A stretch of 34,449 bases of DNA from Methylococcaceae bacterium (GTDB taxonomy: Bacteria; Pseudomonadota; Gammaproteobacteria; Methylococcales; Methylococcaceae), in NCBI GenBank assembly GCA_902810705.1, contig CADDYU010000031.1, forward strand, positions 1 to 34,449, written 5' to 3'. The translations under genes and the position numbers were made by a program. The number at the start of each line of letters is the position of its first letter. Position 1 is the first letter of the stretch. Below the pieces are notes generated by a model. That model saw only the letters and a list, made by a program, of their open reading frames with translations. It was not told where the DNA came from and did not search any database. This document shows positions 9,845-17,908 of this stretch, in pieces.

Positions 9845-10180
9845 GAAGACGGCTGTCGACATTGAGCAGGTGCGAACCGAAAAGACTCGCAGATCCAAGG
9901 TTTTATAGCCGTTACAATCGTTTGTCTTCATTCTCGGTTGGTCTCTTAACGAGTCAAGGAACTCGATCCAGCATTCCTGCGGGTTAGCAGGCGCAGGGCC
10001 GGAGCGGGGGGAAGGGTGGGCGGACGAAATGAGTTCGAAGACAGCGGTTTGAGCTGGGGCCACTAAAGTTTCTCGATCTATTTCCAGCATATACAACCAT
10101 GTGCGGCATTGTTTCCGCGACTCCTGCGGGACATCCGCACTCCTGGATTCGCCATGCCGTTTCGGACGGCGTCGTCAGCT
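9845..10180. other. Intergenic stretch without a recognisable gene
   Basis: These 336 bases separate the AI-2E gene from the truncated glycine-zipper gene. Short open frames on both strands have no recognisable protein character. No tRNA cloverleaf or strong terminator was seen. Confidence 0.5.
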
Positions 10181-10470
10181 TCAGTACCCCGGTGGTGGAG
10201 GTACCGGCGTGTAGATCGGTCCGGCGCTCGAATAGGCCTGCGTATACCAGGTGGACCCGCATTGATAATAGGTCACACCCTTGGCGACGACGGTGTTCGG
10301 GGTGCAGGGTAGGCCCCCGGAGGGCGCTGGCGCGGTTGCATAGGTGGTGGTGCTGGTCGAGGATGACTGGCCCGCGGCGTAGCCGGCCATGGCCCCCACG
10401 GCTGCGGCACCCAGTCCGATCGCCGCCACTTCGCCATCGTCCCAGTGATCGTCGTCGTAATGATCATGAG
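10181..10470 (-). pseudogene. Glycine-zipper/Asp-His-rich small protein, 5' end missing
   Basis: On the minus strand the frame reads HDHYDDDHWDDGE, then an alanine-glycine helix (VAAIGLGAAAVGAMAGYAAG), a Ser/Thr stretch, and CTPNTVVAKGVTYYQCG, ending PPPPGY. This arrangement resembles small envelope proteins with a glycine-zipper segment and a C-terminal two-cysteine domain. No ATG occurs in the open frame, which runs upstream only to a TAG at 10508-10510; the GTG at 10429 would discard the acidic segment. The signal peptide expected of such a protein is absent, and its coding similarity stops near 10470, exactly where the truncated fabI frame begins on the other strand. I read it as a gene that lost its 5' end. 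Function is unknown. Confidence 0.6.
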
Positions 10471-10763
10471 GCGGTCCCGTGAAAGCCGCCCTCGAAGCCT
10501 CTTGCCGCTACCTGGCTTACGAACTCGGACCGCGGAAGATCCGGGTGCATGCGATCTCACCGGGACCGCTCCAGACAAGGGCTTCCGGAGGGTTGAAGGA
10601 CTTCGACGGTTTAATGGTAGAAGCCGAGGCGCGCGCTCCTCTGGGCGAGCTCGCGGATATTATGGATGTCGGTTCTGCCTGCGCCTATCTCGCCGCTCCC
10701 TTCGCGCGTCACCTCACCGGCGAGACTCTGTACGTCGACGGCGGCGTGAACATCATGGGCTGA
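10470..10763 (+). pseudogene. fabI: Enoyl-ACP reductase FabI, C-terminal fragment
   Basis: The frame from 10470 encodes GPVKAALEASCRYLAYELGP, then IRVHAISPGPLQTRA, LGELADIMDVGSACAYLAA and TGETLYVDGGVNIMG. These are the last roughly 95 residues of FabI-type enoyl-[acyl-carrier-protein] reductases of fatty-acid synthesis. In FabI the catalytic Tyr-X6-Lys pair sits in YNLMGPVK; here the Lys remains (codon at 10482) but the Tyr and the whole NAD-binding half are gone. An in-frame TGA lies just before, at 10467-10469, so the break falls between the two catalytic residues. The GTG at 10479 is a chance start. The fragment cannot be active; another fabI must serve the cell. Confidence 0.8.
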
Positions 10764-10801
10764 CGGAGGCATTCTTCAGGCCACTGTACAGGCGGATCCA
10801 T

Positions 10802-10821
10802 CGGGCATGTGATCATGCCCG
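10802..10821. terminator. Hairpin between convergent gene remnants
   Basis: CGGGCATG at 10802-10809 pairs perfectly with CATGCCCG at 10814-10821 across a TGAT loop. It sits between the end of the fabI fragment and the end of the minus-strand DUF4136-like gene. No T-run follows, so a transcript-end role is only suggested. Confidence 0.35.
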
Positions 10822-10873
10822 ACGTCGGGCGGTTCCTCCGGGTCATCGCCTACCATGTGCCTACACCGGCCGC

Positions 10874-11366
10874 TTAATCCAACAACCCTCGCTTCTTCAA
10901 GTCCTTCGCGACGCTTTCCGCGATTTCCTTCATGGCCTCGGCGGTATCGGTGGGATTGAAGGTCCGGCTATGGGCGGCGTAGATCAACTTGTCGCCGGCC
11001 ACGGTGTAGATCAGGGTTTCTACCCGGACGATGGTATCGGTGCGGACATGTCCCGGATGTAGGCCATGGGATAGGCATAGCCCCAGTAGCCGCCGAAGCT
11101 GGAGTAGGTGCCCGGTACCCAGGTTTGTTCCTTGTCCACCCCGGCGAGGCGCAGGATTACCACCCCGTCGATACCGGCCCGCTGCAGCTTGTCGCGGATC
11201 CGATCGAGCTGGCCGCCTTCGGCGTGAAGACATAGGATGGTACCGCCTCGGTCCGCTTGATGTTGGCCACCAAGGCAGGGCTAACGCATGCAGCGGGCGC
11301 ATTTTGCACGGTTCTAGGGGCGGGATCGATGGGTTCGGCATGGTTTTTCTCTTGAGGCAGGGTTTT
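10874..11366 (-). pseudogene. DUF4136-like lipoprotein remnant with two frameshifts
   Basis: Three successive frames on the minus strand join into one protein: first QNAPAACVSPALVANIKRTE and PSYVFTP, then (shift near 11221) GGQLDRIRDKLQRAGIDGVV and LAGVDKEQTWVPGTYSSFGG, then (shift near 11046) VRTDTIVRVETLIYTV ending AKDLKKRGLLD. This order matches DUF4136-type envelope lipoproteins, which end in TDTIVRVET-like segments. Each shift fits loss of one base. A TAA at 11367-11369 closes the first frame upstream, so the lipoprotein signal is also missing or in another frame. It is convergent with the fabI fragment. Family assignment is moderate; the broken state is directly visible. Confidence 0.6.
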
Positions 11367-11521
11367 TTAGCGGATAGGACGCCGCTTTGGCAAGATATAC
11401 GAACCGGGAGGGTGTTGTACGTATGTTCGGGCAAGACCTCAAGCAAGAGCTACTGCGATCTCCGGCGCTTTCCCCGGTATGAAATGCCGGGAGGGGCACC
11501 CAGGCTGGTATCGGTGATCTA

Positions 11522-12478
11522 ATGGAAACCAGAATAGCCATGCCACGGGCGAAGCCATTGATTAGCCGACTCGGAAGCCGCGCGCTCGGGCGATCCGTAT
11601 ATCGCCGCAGGGCCCTTGTTCTGTGGGCTCTTTTCGCGGCCATGACGGCCGGCCTGTCCGCTTGTGCCGACTACCGAGTAGGGCAATACCGCTTCTGGCC
11701 CTCGGTCGTCCTCTCCAACGAGCGGGTGCGGATTCTGGTGCCCCCACCGGAAACGTCCGCCGCCGTGGACGTGGCGCGGCACTTTTTTCCCGTCACAGCT
11801 AATGAGACGGTCATCGGTACCCTCGGAACCCTCGTGCTGCGTCAAGGCGACACGCTTTCCGATGTTGCCCGACATTTCGGCCTCGGCTACGAGGAAATCG
11901 TCGCGGCTAATCCGGAACTCGACCCGTGGGTCATCGACCATCAAACCCGTGCCCTGGTCCCGTTGCAATTCGTGCTCCCTGAGGCGCCTCAACGGGGCCT
12001 CGTGATCAATCTCGCCGCCATGCGCCTCTACCATTACCCGGCTTCGCCGGACGCCGCTCGGGTCGTGACTTACCCGGTCGGCATCGGCCGGGAAGGGCGG
12101 CCTTTGGGCCTACCGGCACGGCGGGAAAGGGTGGGCGAGGGGTTCCGTGTCGTAGCAGGGCCTTTCGCTGATGCCGAGGCCGCCCGGAAGGCGGCCACGC
12201 GGCTGAAAATCGACCTCGAACTGGACGGCCGGGTCCTCGCTCCGGAGACCGAGCGGTCCGGGGTAAATCCACCGACCGCCTCGCCAACGCCGGGACCGCA
12301 CCGGCCGGAGCCGGCCGGGTCGGAACCGAGGACCCTCGACGCCGACCCGGGGAAACCGGCCTATTCGGATCGGAGGCCACCCGAGATGCCGATTCCGGCT
12401 GGCACCAGATTCGAGGAACCTGCGGTCCTCCCGAGGGATGCGCCGTCGCTGGAATTTCCTCCCGACCTAGCGCCTTAA
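11522..12478 (+). CDS. LysM-SPOR lipoprotein: L,D-transpeptidase-like gene lacking its catalytic core
   Basis: The frame is a 318-codon lipoprotein precursor with lipobox LSAC (Cys48). Residues about 104-150 are a LysM peptidoglycan-binding domain (VLRQGDTLSDVARHF, then IVAANPELDPW). Residues 160-197 start like a YkuD domain of Ldt enzymes (LVINLAAMRLYHY, then YPVGIGREGRPLGL). The domain then stops: the HGT and SHGC(I/V)R catalytic segment that carries the nucleophilic Cys is absent from the whole frame. Instead a SPOR-like segment follows (FRVVAGPFADAEAARKAATR, about 208-235), then a Pro-rich tail. The frame is continuous, so an in-frame deletion of roughly 100 residues inside an L,D-transpeptidase is the simplest reading. 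The product could still bind cell wall but not cross-link it. The ribosome-binding site is weak, and ATG 11540 is an alternative start. Confidence 0.75.
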   Translation: METRIAMPRAKPLISRLGSRALGRSVYRRRALVLWALFAAMTAGLSACADYRVGQYRFWPSVVLSNERVRILVPPPETSAAVDVARHFFPVTANETVIGTLGTLVLRQGDTLSDVARHFGLGYEEIVAANPELDPWVIDHQTRALVPLQFVLPEAPQRGLVINLAAMRLYHYPASPDAARVVTYPVGIGREGRPLGLPARRERVGEGFRVVAGPFADAEAARKAATRLKIDLELDGRVLAPETERSGVNPPTASPTPGPHRPEPAGSEPRTLDADPGKPAYSDRRPPEMPIPAGTRFEEPAVLPRDAPSLEFPPDLAP

Positions 12479-12711
12479 AGGCGAAGCCCACAAAGACGGC
12501 CTTAGGAATCGGCGAGTCACGGCAGTCAGCCCCTTGGCCGGGCAAGGCCGCTCAGAGTGGGGATTGAGCTTCCAGCCCGTCAATCAGATTGCCTCAATCA
12601 TGCCGCGTCGGTAGGGGCGCCGGACGGAAGCGTATCGGCTCATCGTGATGATGGCTTCCGGCGTCTTCGCCGCCGAGTTCATCACGCCTGCCTTCCGAAG
12701 TGATTTCGGCG

Positions 12712-13716
12712 TCACGGAAGGCCGGCCCTGATCCTTTGGGAGAAGTCCGGCGCTTGGTCCGCCGCCCGGGCCGCGGCGTTGATATGCGAGCGCCGCTTGA
12801 GTTCCTCGAAGGTCAGGCTTTGGTCCAATCGTCCCTGCTCATAGGCATACTCCGGCGCATATCCGCTCAGGAGCACTTTCCATGAATAAGGAAGGTGGCC
12901 GGGATTCACAGCCGCATGGGTGAGAATCATGGTGGTGCAGTTGGTCGTCAGCGTGTTGTAGAAGCGGGGGTGCTCCCGCAGTTCGTTGATGTCGCGCAGG
13001 TAATCCAGGAAGACGCGGCGGGCGTTCTCGATCGGCCCTATTATCCGGAACAGGTAGACCTCTTCCGGCGGATCCTTCCGGTAGTTCGTCCGCACCCGGA
13101 TGGCGTCGCGCTCGTCGGCGACGACGTACACCAGTTCGTACTGCCGGAAGAGGCCGGGAAGGGTCGCGTAGGGTCTGGTCCGGTCCTTGCGCACCTCAAT
13201 GGAGATGGCCAGGTGATCGTCCCCGAAGCCGAAGGTCAGGAATAAATGGGCGATGGCCGGACCCATCCAGTAAGAGGCCACGAGATCCACCCGGTCCAGG
13301 CGCCGAAGATCGAAGGTCCGGTTGTAGTAGGCGGGCGTGAAATCGGTCTCCGTGCGGTAGTCGAAATTGCGGATGTTATGGACGGTCACCCGATCGCCGT
13401 CGAGGGTGGCATAGGCCAGGACGGCCACCTCGGGCTGCCAGGCGCGGTCGTTCGACGGCATCGCGCTCCCCCAAACCACCAGCACCAGCGCGAAGGCCGC
13501 GGCAAAACCGATGGCCGCTGGCCGGCGCGCTCGCCGGACGGCCAAGGCGACCAAGGCCGCCAGTCCGAGGGCGGCAAAGCCCCAGGCCGCCGCCGTGCGG
13601 ACCCCGGCCGATCCCGGCCCAAGGTAATAAAGGACCAGCGCCCCCCAGCCGGTGGCAATCGTCATCACGAGGCCAGCCACGACCAGAGCGATGCTCGCGC
13701 CGACCCGGCGCCTCAT
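12712..13716 (-). CDS. DUF4105 membrane/periplasmic protein
   Basis: This 334-residue protein has two or three N-terminal hydrophobic helices (about 8-30, 42-60, 66-86) followed by a periplasmic DUF4105 (Lnb N-terminal-like) domain. Characteristic segments are VTVHNIRNFDYRTETDFTPA, LVASYWMGPAIAHLFLTFGF and the late NTLTTNCTTMIL with its conserved Cys, which suggests a papain-like or acyl-transfer fold. Its ATG overlaps the stop of the upstream hydrolase gene (ATGA at 13716-13713), so the two are translationally coupled. No enzymatic activity is established for this domain in general. Confidence 0.87.
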   Translation of the reverse strand: MRRRVGASIALVVAGLVMTIATGWGALVLYYLGPGSAGVRTAAAWGFAALGLAALVALAVRRARRPAAIGFAAAFALVLVVWGSAMPSNDRAWQPEVAVLAYATLDGDRVTVHNIRNFDYRTETDFTPAYYNRTFDLRRLDRVDLVASYWMGPAIAHLFLTFGFGDDHLAISIEVRKDRTRPYATLPGLFRQYELVYVVADERDAIRVRTNYRKDPPEEVYLFRIIGPIENARRVFLDYLRDINELREHPRFYNTLTTNCTTMILTHAAVNPGHLPYSWKVLLSGYAPEYAYEQGRLDQSLTFEELKRRSHINAAARAADQAPDFSQRIRAGLP

Positions 13717-15649
13717 GGGGGACGTCCCTCAAAGGCCGCCACGTGCTCCAGCAGGATGCGCCGGATCTCCTCAATGACCTCGGGCTGTCCCTGGCACGAA
13801 TGATCCGATCGGACCACCAACTCGGAGACCGCCTCATCGATATGGGCGCTCCGGTAGGCCACCACGCCGTCGTTGCCCTCTTCCTTGGAGCCCTTGCCCT
13901 CCACCGCGATGATCGAGTGGGCCGGAATGCGGGGCGACACCGGGATGGATTCCAGGATTTGGAGGCCGGGGTTCTCCGGGTTCATGTTGTCCACCGCCGT
14001 CGGGGGGCGGCGGAGGGCCTTCATCAGCTTCTCGTCCCCGGTCAAGGTGGCGATCTGGGCAAACTGGCTCACCAATCCCACCGGCAAGGTCACCAGCCAG
14101 GCGGCAATGGCGCCGATCCGGCCGGAGGCCATGAGCGCTCCTTGGTGGGGGGTCGCCACGAACACCACCCGTCCGACGAAGGGCAGGGGCGTGAAGAATA
14201 GGGACTGCTGAAGGAGCATCCGGGTTTCCGGATCGACCTGGATCGAATCGAAGGGCTTGCCGCTGACACGATCCCAGAACCGGGCGCCGCTGTCGATCGC
14301 GGTGAGCTTGGTCAGGAGCCCGCCCTGGCTGTGTCCGATCACCACCATGTCGCGCAGGGCCGGGTCCTTGCCTTCCGGATCGAACTCCCGCACCACCGCG
14401 GTCAGGGCCGCGCGCAGCCGCCCGGCCGAGTAGACGATCGGGTTGCCGGTATCGTAGACAAAAAGCCAGATTTGAAACCGCTCGCGGATGCGCGGATCGC
14501 CCTCGAGTTCGTTGAAAAGTTCGGCCCAGCGCGCGGGGCTGGAAGCCGTCCCGTGCACCAACACGACCGGAATCTTCCCGGACCGGTAAGGCTGCATCAT
14601 GAACAATTCGTCCTGGGCCCGGTCCTGCGGAAGCATGTCCCGGAAGGCGCCACCCCGGAGAAACCCGGCGATCTCCGCGGCGTAAAGCGGGCTACCTTCG
14701 AGCTGATAAGCGAGCGCCGCCGTCGGATCGGATTCGAGGGGCTGTTCCCGTCCGTCGACCGTCACCGTGGAGGCTTGGTCCGCGGCGTAGACCTCGAGAC
14801 GCCCCGTGACCTGCCCGCTAGCCAGGCTGGCGCGGGCGTGCTCGAAACGCAGCAGCGCGGTGACCGGAACCTTGATGCGGGGCCCGAGGCGTTCCGAGCC
14901 AATGACCTTCATCGCCGCCTGTCTCGCCGCGAGGCTCGCGGCCAGGGGAGCGCCGAGGCCGGGGCTGCGGTAGCGGTTCCGGAGGCCGCGGACTTCCAGG
15001 GTGGTCGTCGGGATGAACCGGTCGAGCCGGTAGCCGCCCCACGTCAGCCCGGTGTCGTTCAGGCTTACCGTCAAGGTCCCGAACGGCAGCTTGCGCACGC
15101 CAGGCGTCAGCCGCACCTCGTCCTGGCCCACGCCCTTGCGGTGGGTGGCGGGGCCAAGCCCTTGGCGACCGCCTGGTTGTAGAGATCGTATGCCAGCCGG
15201 AAGCGGGGATCCGACGGCTGGAGATGCGTGCCGGTGGCATCATCCGGGAACAGGAGCGCCCAAGCGTACACGGCCGACGCGAGAAAATAGGCACGGTTGT
15301 CCGTGCGGTCGGCATGAAGAAAGGACAGTTCCGCCAACGCGAACAGGCGGTCGTCGTCGCCCTTGAGGTTCAGCCCGCGGTGCAGCTCGGCGAGCACTAT
15401 TGCCGGTTCCATATTAAACCGGTCCAAAAGGCCAAGGCGCCTGAGCACCATTTTCGAGGGTTCCGACGGCTGCTCCGCCGAGAGTGCGCTCTCGGTATGA
15501 ATGCGATAGGCGGTCTGAATGTCCACGTGCCTCACGCCGACCGGCGTCGCGCATCCGGAAAGGATTAACGCGAGGCAGGCGAGCCCTAGAATCCACCGCA
15601 CGGTCGGCACGAGCCACTGCTGCTTGCCTGAATGCTTCCAAGCCTTCAT
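13713..15649 (-). pseudogene. Alpha/beta-hydrolase lipoprotein, split by a -1 frameshift
   Basis: Two frames make one lipase-like envelope protein. The first starts at the ATG at 15649, chosen over the ATG at 15667 because AGGGAG lies just before it. It has lipobox LSGC (Cys33), then a helical N-terminal region ending LYNQAVAKGLA. Near 15150-15160 the frame shifts by -1 into GVGQDEVRLTPGVRKLPFG, and the alpha/beta-hydrolase domain follows: VVLVHGTASSPARW (oxyanion region), GHSQGG (nucleophile Ser), ATPHQGA, and a late RSDHS segment likely to hold the catalytic His. The first frame runs on to a stop overlapping the second by about 25 bases. A single missing base in a C-rich run explains it. 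The downstream DUF4105 gene is coupled by ATGA. Either a recent mutation or a sequence error; if the base is restored the enzyme looks complete. Confidence 0.78.
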
Positions 15650-15827
15650 ACAACTCTCCCTGATCATTTATTTGCCACTATCGCCCGACTTGCTCACCGA
15701 CTTTGCCGGTGCCGGTTCGCATGGACAACCGGAATGGGATCATCGGCTACTCTCGCGTCGGCAGCCCGGCCCGCGAGAGCTTACTCGGTTGGAATATCGG
15801 CCGCGATCACGGCAAGGTCATTGTAGA

Positions 15828-15965
15828 TTGACAGAATTTCTGTACTTTCAGGACCCTATAACTCTTTGATATTCAATTGAGCCAGTGGGCCAAAGCACAG
15901 AAATTGCGTCCATTCGCCTTGACAGAATTCTTGTACCATGAAGGAAAGTGACGGAATATCTGTAC
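15828..15965. repeat. Cluster of four 18-bp palindromic repeats
   Basis: Direct copies are TTGACAGAATTTCTGTAC (15828-15845), TTGACAGAATTCTTGTAC (15919-15936) and GTGACGGAATATCTGTAC (15948-15965), with 16/18 and 15/18 matches to the first. An inverted copy, GCACAGAAATTGCGTCCA, lies at 15895-15912 (14/18). The first copy holds a perfect palindrome, ACAGAA-T-TTCTGT. The cluster lies about 180-320 bp upstream of the minus-strand hydrolase gene and left of the transposase remnants. It may be an operator array for a dimeric regulator, or the multiple end-sites of a lost transposon of the IS21 or Tn7/TniAB kind. I cannot decide from sequence. Confidence 0.6.
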
Positions 15966-16062
15966 GTCCCGGCGAAGCCACGGGGGTTCAAGCATGGTGC
16001 CTTCGCCCTTGCCGTTCAAGTGGCTGCCCTACCTGTACTGATATTCGGATGTGGGCGCCTAA

Positions 16063-16233
16063 ATTCGGCCGCCAAATCACCTTGGCATCGCGCTGGAGTA
16101 TTGGGCTCTGGGCGATGTTGGGGGCCGATCCTATGATCTCTGCCTATTGCGAGCGCCGGCCTTGACCGATGCTGAGGGAGAGCCCCGGCTCGTCGACTTT
16201 TGGGTGCGCCGGGATCGGCAGGAACAATGGTGA
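16063..16233 (+). other. Orphan 56-codon open frame, protein-like, unrecognised
   Basis: Between a TAA at 16060-16062 and a TGA at 16231-16233 the frame reads IRPPNHLGIALEYWALGDVG, then RSYDLCLLRAP, then GEPRLVDFWVRRDRQEQW. The composition and alternation look like the C-terminal end of a real globular protein rather than chance GC-rich frame. It has no start codon. A preceding stretch in the same direction (SPLPFKWLPYLY, in a different frame, ending near 16040) may belong to it. It lies between the palindromic repeats and the ISAs1 remnant, so it may be a relic of the mobile element that carried those repeats. I do not recognise the family. Confidence 0.35.
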
Positions 16234-16243
16234 GGTAGGCTGG

Positions 16244-16263
16244 CCTCTTTCTCGATAAAGAGG
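16244..16263. terminator. Perfect 7-bp hairpin upstream of the ISAs1 transposase
   Basis: CCTCTTT at 16244-16250 pairs with AAAGAGG at 16257-16263 around CTCGAT. It lies 12 bases before the transposase ATG. It could limit read-through into the transposase or hide its ribosome-binding region; no such role is shown. Confidence 0.35.
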
Positions 16264-16275
16264 TCCCCGGCCTTG

Positions 16276-17415
16276 ATGGAAAAGCTCCTCGAGCATTTGT
16301 CCACACTCGACGATCCCCGCTGTCCGGGCAAAGTCGAACATCGGTTGATCGACATTCTCGTGATCGCGGTCTGCGCCGTCATCGCCTGCGCGGAGAGTTG
16401 GGAGGACATCGCGCTCTAGGGGCGCAGCAAGCAGGACTGGTTGCGCCGGTTTCTGGCTTTACCGAATGCTATACCGAATGCTATCCCCTCGCATGACACG
16501 TTCCGGCGGGTGTTCATGCTGATCGATCCCGGCGCGTTCGAAGCCTGCTTCACTGCCTGGGTGCGCGGAATCACCAGCCTGGGCGAGCAGGAAATCGTGG
16601 CGATCGATGGCAAGACAGTACGCCGTTCCTTCGATCGGGGTCGGGAACAAGCCCCGTTGCACTTGGTCAGCGCTTGGGCCAGTCAACAAGGCGTGGTGCT
16701 GGCCCAGCGCCAGGTTGATGGCAAGTCCAACGAGATCACCGCTATTCCCAAGTTGCTCGACGTGCTGAATCTGAAAAACACCCTCGTCACATTGGATGCC
16801 ATGGGTTGCCAGAAGACCATTGCCCAACACATTCTGAATCGCGAAGCGGACTATCTGCTGGCGCTGAAGGCCAACCACAAGTCTGCCCAGGCGGCGGTGC
16901 AAAGCTATTTCGACCGCCATTGCTTTCAGCGCAGTGCCGATCTGAAACCGGCGGTCGATGCCTTTGATGAGAGTCATGGCCGATTGGCACGCCGGCGCGT
17001 GTTTGTCAGTGCCGAGGCCGCCACGCTTTCGGCCTTGGCGGAGTGGCCGAGCCTGCGCACCGTCCTGGCGGTCGCGTCCATCCGCAGCATCAACGGCAGC
17101 GGCAAAGTGGAAGCCGAGATCCGTTACTTTCTGTCCAGCGCCTCAACCGAGGCGCCAGTATTAGCCCAGGCCCTTCGCCGCCATGGGTCCATCGAGAACA
17201 ATCTCCACGGGGTGCTGGATGTGAATTTTCGGGAAGATGACAGTCGTCTTCGCGACCCCACCGCCGTCCGCAATTTTTGCGCTCCTCTGCAAGATCGCTC
17301 TGAATCTGGTCGGCCGCGACCGATCCACGAAGGCCAGCCTGCGGCCAAGCGCAAACGAGCCGCGTGGGACGATGATTACATGGGGCAGATCCTCACGGCT
17401 ACTTTCATGCGTTAG
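16276..17415 (+). pseudogene. ISAs1-family DDE transposase, degenerate
   Basis: From the ATG at 16276 the frame encodes an ISAs1-type transposase: MEKLLEHLSTLDDPRC, the DDE_Tnp_1-associated N-terminal domain, IVAIDGKTVRRSFDR (first catalytic Asp), LVTLDAMGCQK (second Asp), RRHGSIENNLHGVLDVNF (catalytic Glu region) and RKRAAWDDDYMGQIL near the end. It is broken three ways. TAG at 16417-16419 replaces the Tyr expected in ALYGRSKQDW. A +1 shift in a T5 run at 17273-17277 moves ALLCKIALNLVGRDRSTKAS into another frame. A compensating -1 near 17344 restores it. NAIP is also duplicated by a 12-bp tandem repeat near 16463-16486. The element cannot move without help in trans. Confidence 0.88.
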
Positions 17416-17420
17416 CCCTG
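17403..17420. repeat. Right terminal inverted repeat of the ISAs1 element
   Basis: The sequence TTTCATGCGTTAGCCCTG overlaps the transposase stop and ends at 17420. Read from outside it begins CAGGGCTAACGC, as expected of ISAs1-family ends, and the flanking Tn3-type coding frame begins immediately to its right. No matching left end was found upstream of 16276. Confidence 0.6.
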
Positions 17421-17754
17421 GGGTGATGTCCCGTTGCACGATCCGGCACAGGAAGTCAGCCGCGGCTTCGACCGCCGGGTGCGGCCAACATGCCGCGTCG
17501 AGTCGTAGTTGCCGTCCTATCCATTGCAGCAGGGGCATCGGCACCGCCGCGTCGGGCAGCAGGACCTGACCGGGGAAACGCAGTGAGCACAACTGCACCG
17601 CGACACCCAGGCGGTTGGCGTCGCCGCGCCGCTAGCGGATCGGTGACAGATCGGGTTCGCTGAACGTGTAGTGCCGGATGAGTCCGTCTTGGGTATCGGG
17701 CAACGCCAATAGGCTGCCACGCTCTGCGGCGGAGAGGATCGAACGGCGCGGCAT
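17421..17754 (-). pseudogene. tnpA: Tn3-family transposase TnpA, N-terminal fragment
   Basis: From the ATG at 17754 the minus strand reads [20 protein letters not shown], then [16 protein letters not shown], a TAG at codon 41 (17634-17632), and then RRGDANRLGVAVQLCSLRFP. This is the conserved start (DUF4158 region) of Tn3-family TnpA, where the stop replaces the Gln expected in IRQRRG. After about 111 codons the frame runs into the ISAs1 right end at 17420, so roughly nine tenths of TnpA, including the DDE domain, is lost. It is divergent from the toxin-antitoxin and resolvase genes of the same transposon. Confidence 0.88.
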
Positions 17755-17908
17755 GCAGTCCTCCTTCTTCTTGAAAACGTAGGTTTGTGACAAGCCGCCC
17801 AGGCCCTCGATGTGGCACGGGAAATTAAGGCATTGCGATTCTCGAAGACAGGTCTTGAAACTCTATTCTCAATTACTTAGCATCTCGACGAGTTTCGAAA
17901 GGAGGCCT
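17755..17908. promoter_or_regulatory. Divergent control region of the Tn3 remnant (candidate res site)
   Basis: These 154 bases lie between the divergent tnpA fragment and the antitoxin gene. In Tn3 elements that carry a toxin-antitoxin cassette next to the resolvase, the recombination site is expected here. The stretch ends with AAAGGAGGCC, the antitoxin ribosome-binding site. I did not identify resolvase-binding half-sites with certainty. Confidence 0.3.

Noticed and set aside
10099..10482. An ATG followed by MCGIV, as at the start of GlmS-type glutamine amidotransferases.
   Set aside because: Only five residues match; the rest of the frame has no amidotransferase character and overlaps the glycine-zipper gene.
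12471..12483. A 13-base palindrome CGCCTTAAAGGCG over the stop codon of the LysM-SPOR gene.
   Set aside because: Too short and without a T-run, so not supported as a terminator.
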